Notes: a model not told the origin generated them from the sequence alone. 64,000 bases of DNA from Pantoea sp. A4 (GCF_000295955.2 NZ_ALXE01000036.1:80844-144843), one strand, 5' to 3'. Positions 9,414 through 18,670 are shown, numbered from the stretch's first letter. Numbers and translations are program-made.

Positions 9414-11852
9414 GTGAATGATTTACCAGTGAGCGCAGTGCTACCTGAATTACTGACGGCGCTGGAACAGTCCCGGCAGGTGCTATTAGCCGCGCCCACC
9501 GGAGCGGGGAAATCCACCTGGCTGCCGCTCCAGTTGTTGCAGCAGGCGAGCCTGCCAGGGCGGATCATTATGCTGGAGCCGCGCCGGTTAGCCGCGCGCA
9601 ACGTTGCTCAGCGCCTCGCGCAGCAGTTGGGGGAGCAGCCTGGCGGTACGGTGGGCTTCCGCATGCGTGGCGAAAGCTGCTGTGGGCCTGATACCCGGCT
9701 GGAAGTGGTTACTGAAGGGATTCTGACCCGCATGTTGCAGCAAGATCCTGAGCTGCAAGGGGTGAGCCTGGTGATCCTCGATGAGTTCCATGAACGCAGT
9801 TTACAGGCGGATTTGGCACTGGCACTGCTGCTGGATGTGCAGCAGGGGCTGCGTGACGATCTCAAAATTCTGCTGATGTCCGCCACGCTGGATAACGCCC
9901 GACTCTCTGCCCTGTTGCCTGACGCGCCATGGGTGATTTCTGCCGGACGCAGTTTCCCGGTAGAGCGGCGTTATGCTTCACTTCATCCTCAAACTCGCTT
10001 TGAAGAGGCGGTTGCGCGCGAAGTGGCACAGCTGCTGCGCGATGAAACGGGTTCACTGCTGCTGTTTTTACCCGGCGTGGCGGAAATTGAACGCGTAAAG
10101 CGGGAGCTGGAGAGCCGGATAGCGCAGGATGTTGACCTCACACCACTGTATGGCGCTTTGCCGCTGGCTGCTCAGCAGCGTGCGATTCAGCCTGCGGCCA
10201 CAGGCCGACGCAAAGTGGTATTGGCAACCAACATTGCAGAGACCAGTCTGACCATTGAAGGTATTCGTCTGGTGGTCGACAGCGCGCTGGAACGGGCCGC
10301 GCAGTTTGATGTGCGCACCGGGGTGACGCGCCTGCAAACGCAACGGATTAGCCAGGCTTCCATGGTACAGCGCGCAGGCCGTGCAGGCCGACTGGAGGCG
10401 GGGATCTGTCTCCATCTGATACCTCTGGAGCAGGCCGAGCGGGCGGCCGCACAGAGTGAACCCGAGATTTTACACAGCGAACTCAGTCCACTGTGGCTCG
10501 ATCTCCTGAGTTGGGGATGCAGCGATCCGGCTCAGCTAACCTGGATGGATGCCCCTCCACAGCGTGCGCTCTCTGCCGCACAACAAACCCTGACCCAGTT
10601 GGGCGCGCTGGATAATCAGGGCCGCTTAACGCCTCTGGGGAGCCGTATGGCGCAACTGGGGGGCGATCCGCGTCATGCGGCAATCCTGTGTGCCGCTGGC
10701 CGTGATGCGGATGCCATCGCCAGTGCCGCCTTGCTGGTGGCCATTCTGGAGGAGCCGTCCCGCAGCGGTTCTCCGGATCTGCGTGATGCGTTGCATCGGC
10801 CACAGCCCCACTGGCAAAGACGTGCCGCGCACTGGCAAAAACGGCTGGGTGCGCCACGCGGTCAGTATGATGAATCCCTGTTGCCGCGCCTGTTGGCCGC
10901 TGGATTTGCCGATCGCCTGGCACGCCGCCGTGATGACAGTGGGCGCTACCAACTCGCCAATGGGCAAGGTGCGATGCTGGATCAGCAGGAAGGATTAACC
11001 CGCCAGCCGTGGCTGATTGCGCCGCAGCTGCTACAAAGTGCAAACACGCCGGATGCGCGTATTTTACTGGCGCTGCCGGTGGATCTCGACGCGCTGCTGC
11101 TGACGTTACCGCAGCTGGTAGAGAGCCGCATTGAGGTCGAGTGGGATGAAGAGAAAGGTACACTGCGCACGTTGAAGCGCGATCAGATTGGCGCACTGGT
11201 GCTACGCAGCCAGCCGATGGCGCGGCCCGAACCGGAAATTTTACATGCGGCGATGCTGCGCTGGGTGGCGGAAAAAGGGCTGCAAGTGTTGGGCTGGAGT
11301 GATGAATCTCAGCAACTGCGCCTGCGAATGCAGTGTGCTGCCGAGTGGCTGCCGGAAGAGGAGTGGCCCGCAGTAGACGATGAATCACTGCTACACTCTC
11401 TGTCTCACTGGCTGCTGCCGCAGATGAGCCAGGTGCGCGATGTGAAAGGGCTGCAAAGCGTCAATCTTGTCAGTGCACTCTTACATTTACTCACATGGTC
11501 ACAACGCCAGCGTCTGGATAGTGTACTGCCAACTCATTACACTGTGCCGACCGGAAGCCGACTGCCAATTTGTTATGCCAGTGATAAGCCACCTGCGCTG
11601 GCCGTCAGGATTCAGGAGATGTTTGGTGAGGCCTCAAATCCGGTGATTGCGGAAGGGCGTGTCCCGCTGGTGCTGGAGCTGCTATCTCCGGCCCATCGTC
11701 CCTTGCAGATCACCCGGGATCTGGCTGCCTTCTGGCGCGGTTCCTGGCGCGAAGTGCAGAAAGAGATGAAAGGGCGCTATCCCAAACATGCATGGCCGGA
11801 CGATCCGGCCAATGCGCTGCCGACCCGGCGCACCAAAAAGTTTTCACCTTAA
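9414..11852 (+). CDS. hrpB: ATP-dependent RNA helicase HrpB
   Basis: DEAH-box helicase of unclear physiological substrate. Motifs in order: Walker A APTGAGKST at about 27-35, DEFH near 123-126, SAT in LLMSATLDN, and QRAGRAGR near 319; the HrpB-type C-terminal half follows. The start is a GTG at 9414 with GGAG six bases ahead, giving 812 residues close to the E. coli protein (VNDLPVSAVLPELL). Another GTG at 9402 is in frame and would add four residues. A large antisense frame inside the gene is a codon-bias shadow. Confidence 0.95.
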   Translation: MNDLPVSAVLPELLTALEQSRQVLLAAPTGAGKSTWLPLQLLQQASLPGRIIMLEPRRLAARNVAQRLAQQLGEQPGGTVGFRMRGESCCGPDTRLEVVTEGILTRMLQQDPELQGVSLVILDEFHERSLQADLALALLLDVQQGLRDDLKILLMSATLDNARLSALLPDAPWVISAGRSFPVERRYASLHPQTRFEEAVAREVAQLLRDETGSLLLFLPGVAEIERVKRELESRIAQDVDLTPLYGALPLAAQQRAIQPAATGRRKVVLATNIAETSLTIEGIRLVVDSALERAAQFDVRTGVTRLQTQRISQASMVQRAGRAGRLEAGICLHLIPLEQAERAAAQSEPEILHSELSPLWLDLLSWGCSDPAQLTWMDAPPQRALSAAQQTLTQLGALDNQGRLTPLGSRMAQLGGDPRHAAILCAAGRDADAIASAALLVAILEEPSRSGSPDLRDALHRPQPHWQRRAAHWQKRLGAPRGQYDESLLPRLLAAGFADRLARRRDDSGRYQLANGQGAMLDQQEGLTRQPWLIAPQLLQSANTPDARILLALPVDLDALLLTLPQLVESRIEVEWDEEKGTLRTLKRDQIGALVLRSQPMARPEPEILHAAMLRWVAEKGLQVLGWSDESQQLRLRMQCAAEWLPEEEWPAVDDESLLHSLSHWLLPQMSQVRDVKGLQSVNLVSALLHLLTWSQRQRLDSVLPTHYTVPTGSRLPICYASDKPPALAVRIQEMFGEASNPVIAEGRVPLVLELLSPAHRPLQITRDLAAFWRGSWREVQKEMKGRYPKHAWPDDPANALPTRRTKKFSP

Positions 11853-11952
11853 GCACGTGCAGGATCTGAAATTCAGAGGGTTCTGCGAGGCGAAATGTCC
11901 GAAAGCAGTTAGAGTAGCGGCGCAGCCGAAGCTATGCCTGGAGAAAAAATAA

Positions 11953-14487
11953 ATGTCTGGGAACGATCGCGAACCCATTGGGCGCAAAGGAAAACAGCCC
12001 AAACCGCCCCGCACTTCTGCCGGGCGGGGTCGCCGCAGGGATGATGAAGATGATTTCGCCAGCGGCGAAGATAACGAGGAGAGGGCATCAGTGCCACGTA
12101 AAAGTAAAGCGAAGCGCCCAGCGGGCGGAAAAAAACGCCGCTGGTTAGGCTGGTTTATCAAGCTTTTCCTGGTGTTTGTGGTTGTGATGGCCGTTTGGGG
12201 CATCTATCTCGATTCTGAGATCCGCAGCCGTATCGACGGTAAAGTGTGGCAGTTGCCTGCGGCCGTCTATGGGCGCGTGGTGAGCCTCGAACCGGGCATG
12301 CCGATGAACCGCAAAGAGATGGTTGCCCTGCTGGAAGGGACGCAATATCGCGAAGTCACGCGTATTACCCGTCCTGGTGAGTTCACCGTCAAAGGGAACA
12401 GCATCGATCTGCTGCGTCGTCCGTTTGATTTCCCGGATGGTAAAGAAGGCCAAATCAATGCACGGATGACGTTCACCAATGACGGCCTGGATGAGATTAA
12501 AAACCTCGATACCGGCCGCGATTTTGGTTTCTTCCGCCTCGACCCGCGTCTTATCACGATGCTGCAATCGCCAAATGGCGAGCAGCGTCTGTTTGTGCCG
12601 CGTGCCGGCTTCCCGGATCTGCTGGTTGATACCCTGGTGGCGACCGAAGACCGCCACTTCTATGAGCATGACGGGATCAGCCCTTACTCCATTGGCCGTG
12701 CTTTCCTGGCGAACATCACCGCCGGTAAAGCGGTGCAGGGCGGAAGTACCCTGACGCAGCAGCTGGTGAAAAACCTGTTCCTCACCAACGAGCGTTCGCT
12801 GTGGCGTAAAGCGCGTGAAGCCTATATGGCGGTGATCATGGATGCGCGCTACAGCAAAGATCGCATTCTGGAGCTGTATCTCAACGAAGTGTATCTCGGC
12901 CAGGCGGGTAACGATCAGATTCGCGGCTTCCCGCTGGCGAGCCTGTATTACTTTGGCCGCCCGGTGGATGAGCTGAGCCTCGATCAGCAGGCACTGCTGG
13001 TGGGGATGGTGAAAGGGGCTTCGCTGTATAACCCGTGGCGTAATCCGCAGCTGGCGTTGCAGCGACGTAACCTGGTGCTGCGTCTGTTGCAAGAGCAGAA
13101 AATCATCGATCAGCCGCTGTATGACATGCTCTCTGCGCGTCCGCTTGGCGTTCAGCCGAAGGGCGGAGTGATTTCACCGCAGCCTGCTTTCATGCAGGTG
13201 GTACGCAGTGAGTTGCAGGCGAAGCTGGGCGATAAAGTGCAGGATCTCTCTGGCGTGAAGATCTTCACCACGCTGGACGCGATCTCGCAGGATGCGGCAG
13301 AAAAAGCGGTGATCGACGGGATTCCGGCGCTGAAAAAGCAGAAGAACCTGAAAGATCTTGAAACGGCAATGGTGGTGGTTGACCGCTTTAGCGGTGAAAT
13401 CCGTGCGATGGTTGGCGGGTCTGATCCGCAGTTTGCGGGTTATAACCGTGCTATTCAGGCGCGCCGTTCCATCGGCTCACTGGCAAAACCGGCAACCTAC
13501 CTGACGGCGCTGGCCCAGCCGAACAGCTATCGCCTCAATACCTGGCTGGCGGATGAGCCGATAGCGCTGAAGCAGTCTAACGGCACCGTCTGGCGTCCAC
13601 AGAATGACGATCGTCGCTTCAGCGGGAAAGTCTTGCTGGTAGACGCTTTGACCAACTCCATGAACGTACCGACGGTTAACCTGGGTATGACGCTGGGGCT
13701 GGATTCGATTGTGGATACCTGGACCAAACTGGGTGTGCCGAAAGATCAGCTGCATCCGGTTCCGGCAATGCTGTTAGGTGCGCTTAACCTGACGCCAATT
13801 GAAGTCGCGCAGGCGTTCCAGTCCATTGCCAGTGGCGGTAACCGCGCACCACTCTCTGCGGTGCGTTCAGTGATTGCTGAAGACGGTACGGTGCTGTATC
13901 AAAGCTTCCCACAGGCACAGCGTGTTGAGCCTGCTCAGGCCGCTTATCTGACCTTGTATGCGATGCAGCAGGTTGCACAGCGTGGTACGGCTCATGCCCT
14001 GGGCGCGCGTTATCCAAATGCGCATCTGGCTGGTAAAACCGGTACCACCAACGACCAGATCGACAGCTGGTTTACCGGTATCGATGGCAAAGAGGTCACG
14101 GTGACGTGGGTTGGACGTGATAACAACCAGAGCACCAAGCTGTGGGGTGCAAACGGTGCAATGCAGATTTATCGTCGCTATCTGGATAATCAGGCACCGA
14201 CACCGCTGGTGCTGACGCCGCCGGAAGATATCTCCACCATGAATATCGACGGTAACGGTAATTTCCTGTGCGGCGGCAGCGATGCACCGACCTGGCGCAG
14301 TCTGCCAGTGTGGGCGGTGGATCAGAACGCGCTGTGCCAACAGCAGCAGCAGATGATTCAGCAGCAACAGCAGCAGCAGGAACAGCAGTTGCAGCAGCAG
14401 CAACAGTTGCAGCAACAACAGCAAAACGAACAGAAAGACAGCAACGGTGTTGCTGGCTGGATTAAAGATATGTTCGGTAATAACTGA
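11953..14487 (+). CDS. mrcB: Bifunctional penicillin-binding protein 1b
   Basis: Polymerises lipid II and cross-links peptidoglycan at the outer face of the inner membrane. A basic and acidic cytoplasmic tail (1-63) precedes one membrane segment (about 64-86). The glycosyltransferase domain has VATEDRHFYEHDG and GGSTLTQQLVKNLFL; the transpeptidase domain has SLAK (nucleophile Ser about 509), SMN, and KTGTTN near 695. The C-terminus is an unusually glutamine-rich stretch followed by KDSNGVAGWIKDMFG, the conserved end. Length 844 equals the E. coli alpha form. In E. coli LpoB activates it; LpoB is not in the window. Confidence 0.97.
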   Translation: MSGNDREPIGRKGKQPKPPRTSAGRGRRRDDEDDFASGEDNEERASVPRKSKAKRPAGGKKRRWLGWFIKLFLVFVVVMAVWGIYLDSEIRSRIDGKVWQLPAAVYGRVVSLEPGMPMNRKEMVALLEGTQYREVTRITRPGEFTVKGNSIDLLRRPFDFPDGKEGQINARMTFTNDGLDEIKNLDTGRDFGFFRLDPRLITMLQSPNGEQRLFVPRAGFPDLLVDTLVATEDRHFYEHDGISPYSIGRAFLANITAGKAVQGGSTLTQQLVKNLFLTNERSLWRKAREAYMAVIMDARYSKDRILELYLNEVYLGQAGNDQIRGFPLASLYYFGRPVDELSLDQQALLVGMVKGASLYNPWRNPQLALQRRNLVLRLLQEQKIIDQPLYDMLSARPLGVQPKGGVISPQPAFMQVVRSELQAKLGDKVQDLSGVKIFTTLDAISQDAAEKAVIDGIPALKKQKNLKDLETAMVVVDRFSGEIRAMVGGSDPQFAGYNRAIQARRSIGSLAKPATYLTALAQPNSYRLNTWLADEPIALKQSNGTVWRPQNDDRRFSGKVLLVDALTNSMNVPTVNLGMTLGLDSIVDTWTKLGVPKDQLHPVPAMLLGALNLTPIEVAQAFQSIASGGNRAPLSAVRSVIAEDGTVLYQSFPQAQRVEPAQAAYLTLYAMQQVAQRGTAHALGARYPNAHLAGKTGTTNDQIDSWFTGIDGKEVTVTWVGRDNNQSTKLWGANGAMQIYRRYLDNQAPTPLVLTPPEDISTMNIDGNGNFLCGGSDAPTWRSLPVWAVDQNALCQQQQQMIQQQQQQQEQQLQQQQQLQQQQQNEQKDSNGVAGWIKDMFGNN
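14338..14430 (+). repeat. CAG/CAA triplet tract encoding the PBP1b glutamine-rich tail
   Basis: About 25 of 34 codons between the last cysteine and KDSNG are glutamine, mostly CAG mixed with CAA, broken by MI, E, L and L. The longest uninterrupted glutamine run is seven codons. Such tracts can change length by slippage. Confidence 0.85.
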
Positions 14488-14491
14488 TAGC

Positions 14492-14515
14492 GGTGCGAGG
14501 CACTGGCCTCGCACC
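14492..14515 (+). terminator. Hairpin just after mrcB
   Basis: Ten-base perfect stem (GGTGCGAGGC / GCCTCGCACC) with loop ACTG. No T run follows, so it may protect the 3' end rather than terminate; the U-tract hairpin at 14540-14560 follows it. Confidence 0.5.
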
Positions 14516-14539
14516 CGGTTCAGCTTCATGATTCCCACA

Positions 14540-14560
14540 GGGCGCTTTGGCGCCCTTTTT
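14540..14560 (+). terminator. Rho-independent terminator of mrcB
   Basis: Stem GGGCGC / GCGCCC, loop TTTG, then five T. It separates mrcB from the iron-regulated fhu genes. Confidence 0.85.
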
Positions 14561-14603
14561 GTTGCAGGCTATCCTTGCTTTCGCATATTATCGCGCCGAC
14601 TAT

Positions 14604-14622
14604 ACGAATCATTCTCGTTATC
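14604..14622. promoter_or_regulatory. Candidate Fur box upstream of fhuCDB
   Basis: ACGAATCATTCTCGTTATC matches the 19-base Fur consensus GATAATGATAATCATTATC at 12 positions and lies 38 bases before fhuC. Iron repression through Fur is the known control of fhu genes in enterobacteria. Confidence 0.6.
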
Positions 14623-14660
14623 ATGTCGCCTTCTACTCCGAACAGCCAGCAGGAATCATC

Positions 14661-15452
14661 ATGCAGCAGCACGCCAGCGAATCCACATTCACCCTGAATA
14701 ACGTCAGCTTTGCAGTGCCGGGCCGAATGCTGCTGTCCCCCCTCTCACTGACGTTCCCGCCAGGCAAAGTCACGGCCTTGATCGGCCATAACGGCTCAGG
14801 CAAATCGACCCTGCTGAAAATGCTGGGCCGCCATCATGCTGCCACGGCGGGTGAAGTGCTGTTAAATGATCTGCCGGTGGAACAGTGGGCCAGTAAAGCG
14901 TTTGCGCGTCAGGTGGCGTATCTGCCGCAGCAACTGCCCGCCGCAGAAGGCATGACGGTTCGGGAGCTGGTAGCGATTGGCCGTTATCCGTGGCACGGCG
15001 CGCTGGGACGCTACGGTCAGGAAGATCGTGACCGGGTCGAAGAGGCGATAACCCTGGTGGGGCTTAAACCGTTTGCGGCCCGACTGGTGGATAGCCTTTC
15101 CGGGGGTGAACGACAACGCGCCTGGCTGGCTATGCTGGTGGCGCAAAACAGTCGCTGCCTGCTGCTGGATGAGCCGACTTCGGCGCTGGATATTGCGCAT
15201 CAGGTTGAGGTATTGGCACTGATTCAACGCTTGAGCCGTGAGCGCGGGCTAACCGTGATTGCGGTTCTGCATGATATCAATATGGCGGCACGCTATTGCG
15301 ACCATCTGGTGGCACTGCGCGGCGGAAAAATGATTGCCGCGGGCAGTGAAGAGGCGATTATGCAGCCCGCGGTATTGCAGGAGATTTATGGTATTCCCAT
15401 GGGAATATTGCCACATCCACAGGGCGGATCGCCTGTCAGTTTTGTCTACTGA
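14661..15452 (+). CDS. fhuC: Ferrichrome ABC transporter, ATPase subunit
   Basis: Powers uptake of hydroxamate siderophores across the inner membrane with FhuB and FhuD. Walker A GHNGSGKST is at about 42-50, the Q-loop follows, then the signature LSGGERQRAW and Walker B CLLLDEPTSALD. ATG 14661 with an AGGA ribosome site gives 263 residues beginning MQQHASESTF, close to E. coli FhuC. It is the first gene of fhuCDB here; the receptor gene fhuA, which precedes fhuC in E. coli, is absent from this locus. Confidence 0.95.
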   Translation: MQQHASESTFTLNNVSFAVPGRMLLSPLSLTFPPGKVTALIGHNGSGKSTLLKMLGRHHAATAGEVLLNDLPVEQWASKAFARQVAYLPQQLPAAEGMTVRELVAIGRYPWHGALGRYGQEDRDRVEEAITLVGLKPFAARLVDSLSGGERQRAWLAMLVAQNSRCLLLDEPTSALDIAHQVEVLALIQRLSRERGLTVIAVLHDINMAARYCDHLVALRGGKMIAAGSEEAIMQPAVLQEIYGIPMGILPHPQGGSPVSFVY

Positions 15453-15462
15453 GGTCAGCCTG

Positions 15463-16341
15463 ATGCCTGATTATCTCCGTCGTCGTTTACTGACGGCTTT
15501 TGCGCTCTCGCCGCTGCTCACGACATTCTCGTCTCGTGCAGCCTCTCCCGATCTTCAGCGCATTATCGCCCTTGAGTGGTTGCCGGTGGAATTACTGCTG
15601 GCGCTGGGTATACGCCCCTATGGCGTGGCCGATCTGCACAATTACAACGTTTGGGTGGGAAAACCGGCTTTGCCTGCAGGCGTGATTGATGTTGGATTGC
15701 GTACCGAACCCAATCTGGAGTTGATGAGCCAGATGCAGCCTTCGCTGATCCTGTATTCGAACGGCTATGGGCCAAATCCCGCGCAGTTGCAGCGTATCGC
15801 CCCCGTAGAAGGTTTTGATCTCAATGATGGTTCGGGACATCCGTTGGCGACCGCCCGTCAATCGCTTCATCGGCTGGCAAGTCTGCTCGGGCGCGAAGCG
15901 CAGGCGGAACAGCACTTGCAGGCGTTTGATGCCGAAGTGGCCGCGGCACGCCAGCGACTGGCACCTTTTGCCCAGCGTCCACTGCTGCTGATGTCGCTGA
16001 TGGACAGTCGCCACGCGATTGTCTTTGGCAAAAGCAGCCTGTTTCTTGATGTCATGCAACTGCTGGGCTTAGAAAACGCCTGGCAAGGTGAGACCAATTT
16101 TTGGGGAAGTGCGGTGATTGGTATTGAACGTCTGGCAACCATCGAACATGCACAGGCGATCTGCTTTGATCATGATAATGCGGAGATGCTGCAACAAGTG
16201 CAGAGCAGCCCGCTGTGGCAATCGCTGCCGTTTATTCAGCAGCAGCGTTTTATCTCGGTGCCTGCGGTGTGGTACTACGGCGCAACGCTCTCGGCGCTGC
16301 AATTTGTCCGCGTGTTACTGCGTGCGCTGGAGGGGAAATGA
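15463..16341 (+). CDS. fhuD: Ferrichrome-binding periplasmic protein
   Basis: Captures iron-hydroxamates in the periplasm and delivers them to FhuB. The N-terminus LRRRLLTAFALSPLL followed by a run to SRAAS resembles a twin-arginine (Tat) signal peptide, as known for FhuD. Family motifs include ALEWLPVELLLALGI, RTEPNLELM, AWQGETNFWGS and PAVWYYGATLSA. ATG 15463 gives 292 residues. It starts 10 bases after fhuC, and its TGA overlaps the fhuB ATG. Confidence 0.94.
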   Translation: MPDYLRRRLLTAFALSPLLTTFSSRAASPDLQRIIALEWLPVELLLALGIRPYGVADLHNYNVWVGKPALPAGVIDVGLRTEPNLELMSQMQPSLILYSNGYGPNPAQLQRIAPVEGFDLNDGSGHPLATARQSLHRLASLLGREAQAEQHLQAFDAEVAAARQRLAPFAQRPLLLMSLMDSRHAIVFGKSSLFLDVMQLLGLENAWQGETNFWGSAVIGIERLATIEHAQAICFDHDNAEMLQQVQSSPLWQSLPFIQQQRFISVPAVWYYGATLSALQFVRVLLRALEGK

Positions 16342-18314
16342 TGAGCCGGACACCCGTTTCAGGGTTGCTGCCGCTGGGATTACTGGCCGCTGCACTCGGT
16401 TTAACCCTGCTCAATCTGCATGAAGCCCTGCCTTATGCGCAGTGGGGTGAGGCGCTGTGGATGCCGAATATCAACAATATCCAGCAGATGGTGTTTCACT
16501 ACAGCCTGTTATCGCGGCTGGTGCTCTCCTTGCTGGTTGGCGCGGGCCTCGGGTTGGCCGGGTTGCTGTTCCAGCAGCTATTACGCAACCCGCTGGCGGA
16601 ACCGACCACGCTGGGGGTCTCATCCGGGGCGCAGCTGGGGTTGACGGTAGCCACACTGTGGCAGCTGCCGTGGGGATTGCATCAGTTTGCGGCCCTGGCG
16701 GGGGCGGTGTTGGTGGGCTTACTGGTGTTTGGCGTCGCCTGGGGCAAGCGCCTGTCTCCCGTCACCTTGATCCTCGCGGGGCTGGTTCTCAGCCTTTACA
16801 GCGGGGCAGTGAACCAGATTTTCGCCATTTTTAATCACGACCAGCTGCAAAACATGTTCCTCTGGAGCAGTGGTTCGTTGAACCAGGTGGACTGGAGTAA
16901 TGTCAGCCAACTGTGGCCGCGCTTGCTGATCGCCCTATTACTGGCGCTGGCGCTGCTGCGGCCATTAACCCTGATGGGCCTGGATGATGGCGTGGCGCAA
17001 AATCTTGGCCTGGCGCTCAATCTGGCGCGTATTGGCGGGCTGGCTCTGGCGATTGTATTGAGTGCGCAGTTGGTGAACGTCGCCGGGATTATTGGTTTTA
17101 TTGGCCTGTTTGCCCCGCTGATGGCGCGGCTGCTGGGCGGAAGGCGGTTGCTGAGCCGTATGCTGCTGGCCCCGCTGATTGGGGCGTTGATGCTGTGGCT
17201 GGCAGACCAGTGCGTGCTGTGGCTGGCGGGGCACTGGCGTGAAGTCTCCACCGGGACGTTAACTGCCTTACTGGGCGCTCCGGTGTTGTTATGGCTGTTG
17301 CCTCGCCTGCGCACCGGTTCCGTGCCACCGGCGCTGAATCAGGGCGATAAAGTGCCTGCTGAGCGTCAGTCGGTGATGCTGTGGTGCCTGATGGGCCTGC
17401 TGCTGCTGGCGCTGCTCTTCTGGCTGGCACTCAGCTTTGGGCGAGGGGCCGGGAACTGGCACTGGGCCAGCGGTGAAATGTGGCAACAACTGCTGCCGTG
17501 GCGCTTGCCGCGCGTGCTGGCGGCGCTGGCCGTGGGCATGATGCTGGGCGTGGCGGGATGCTTGATTCAGCGCCTGACCGGTAACCCGATGGCCAGCCCT
17601 GAAGTGCTGGGGATCAGCTCGGGTTCGGCGTTTGGTGTGGTCGTGATGATGTTCTTTGTTCCCGGCAATGCCACGTTGTGGCTGCTGCCTGCGGGGATTC
17701 TTAGCGCAGCGCTGACTTTGCTGGTGATTATGCTGGTTGCCAGCCGTGGCGGCTTCTCACCAGAGCGGATGTTGCTGGCGGGCATGGCCCTGAATAGCGC
17801 GTTTGTCACGGTGCTGATGTTGCTGCTGGCAAGTGGCGATCCGCGTATGGCGGGGCTGTTGAGCTGGATATCTGGCTCGACCTACAACATTACTCTGCAC
17901 CAGGCCGGTGTCAGCGTACTGTGCGCAGTGGTGCTGGTTGCGCTGGCTCCGCTGGCCAGCCGCTGGTTGACGATCCTGCCGTTAGGCGGTGCGACTGCGC
18001 GTTCAACGGGGATGGCGTTAGGAACCTCGCGTGCTCTGTTGCTGCTGCTGGCTGCGGCACTGACCGCAGCCTCAACGCTGACGATTGGTCCGTTGAGCTT
18101 TATCGGCCTGATGGCTCCTCACATTGTGCGTATGCTTGGCTTCCGCCGCGCGCTGCCGCAATTGCTGGTTTCAGCGCTATTAGGCGCGGCATTGATGATC
18201 GCTGCTGACTGGTGTGGCCGCATGTTGGCATTCCCGCAGCAGATCCCGGCAGGGCTGATGGCGACCTTTATAGGCGCACCTTACTTTATCTGGCTGATGC
18301 GCCGGGCGCGCTGA
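16338..18314 (+). CDS. fhuB: Ferrichrome ABC transporter permease, fused double unit
   Basis: Inner-membrane permease in which two homologous ten-helix halves are fused, the FhuB hallmark. Each half carries the repeat LLGAGLGLAG-like and NPLAEP / NPMASP-EVLGISSG segments and the GLMAPHIVR / GLFAPLMAR coupling region. Start ATG 16338 overlaps the fhuD TGA (ATGA), with GGAGGGG upstream, giving 658 residues against 660 in E. coli; ATG 16341 is equally possible. The gene ends just before a terminator shared with the convergent gene at 18350. Confidence 0.95.
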   Translation: MMSRTPVSGLLPLGLLAAALGLTLLNLHEALPYAQWGEALWMPNINNIQQMVFHYSLLSRLVLSLLVGAGLGLAGLLFQQLLRNPLAEPTTLGVSSGAQLGLTVATLWQLPWGLHQFAALAGAVLVGLLVFGVAWGKRLSPVTLILAGLVLSLYSGAVNQIFAIFNHDQLQNMFLWSSGSLNQVDWSNVSQLWPRLLIALLLALALLRPLTLMGLDDGVAQNLGLALNLARIGGLALAIVLSAQLVNVAGIIGFIGLFAPLMARLLGGRRLLSRMLLAPLIGALMLWLADQCVLWLAGHWREVSTGTLTALLGAPVLLWLLPRLRTGSVPPALNQGDKVPAERQSVMLWCLMGLLLLALLFWLALSFGRGAGNWHWASGEMWQQLLPWRLPRVLAALAVGMMLGVAGCLIQRLTGNPMASPEVLGISSGSAFGVVVMMFFVPGNATLWLLPAGILSAALTLLVIMLVASRGGFSPERMLLAGMALNSAFVTVLMLLLASGDPRMAGLLSWISGSTYNITLHQAGVSVLCAVVLVALAPLASRWLTILPLGGATARSTGMALGTSRALLLLLAAALTAASTLTIGPLSFIGLMAPHIVRMLGFRRALPQLLVSALLGAALMIAADWCGRMLAFPQQIPAGLMATFIGAPYFIWLMRRAR

Positions 18315-18330
18315 GTTACCCCTGAATAAC

Positions 18331-18351
18331 AAAGCCCGCACTGCGGGCTTT
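18331..18351. terminator. Bidirectional terminator after fhuB
   Basis: AAAGCCCGCA and its complement TGCGGGCTTT around a central C form a symmetric stem with A and T flanks. It overlaps the stop codon of the convergent minus-strand gene. Confidence 0.8.
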
Positions 18352-18670
18352 AATTGCGGTAGAGCTGGTCAGCACTTTGCACGTGATAGGGGCTGGGTGC
18401 ATTGATGATCTCCAGCGCACGGTCGATTTTATTACACATCGACCAGACGAATATCACCAGGAAAATAAACCCAATAATTCTGGCGCGTTTCGAATAGCCT
18501 TTACGTAACAGGAACCAGTAAAAAATAACCGGCATAAAGGCGATGCCAAAACCCAGCTTAGTACTGACTTTACGTTCAGCCGGTTGCTCCGGGGACGAGC
18601 CACAGTTTTTGCAAGGCTGGCGAGGTTCTTCAACTTCTTTACGACACTTGTAGCAGCTAACAGATGTCAC
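18350..18670 (-). CDS. Small zinc-ribbon membrane protein, function unknown
   Basis: A 106-residue protein I cannot name. The N-terminus holds CYKC (Cys6, Cys9) and CKNC (Cys20, Cys23), a CxxC-x10-CxxC zinc ribbon. Two hydrophobic segments follow, about residues 39-55 (GFGIAFMPVIFYWFLL) and 65-78 (IIGFIFLVIFVWSM), separated by a basic loop RKGYSKRAR, so the ribbon is probably cytoplasmic. The start is GTG 18670 with AAGGA upstream. It stands alone between fhuB (convergent) and hemL (same strand). It is AT-richer than its neighbours by eye. A membrane-bound nucleic-acid or protein-binding role is conceivable but unsupported. Confidence 0.8.
   Translation of the reverse strand: MTSVSCYKCRKEVEEPRQPCKNCGSSPEQPAERKVSTKLGFGIAFMPVIFYWFLLRKGYSKRARIIGFIFLVIFVWSMCNKIDRALEIINAPSPYHVQSADQLYRN

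Noticed and set aside
10483..11388. 301-codon frame antisense to hrpB
   Set aside because: Low-complexity Pro/Ala/Arg/His composition, no ribosome site, fully inside a well-supported gene.
12145..13092. 315-codon frame antisense to mrcB
   Set aside because: Mirror of a conserved gene; composition typical of antisense codon bias.
13867..14538. 223-codon minus-strand frame with poly-leucine stretch
   Set aside because: It is the complement of the mrcB end; the leucines are the antisense of the CAG tract.
15334..15462. N-terminal extension of fhuD overlapping fhuC
   Set aside because: No signal-peptide logic; the Tat-like signal begins at 15463.
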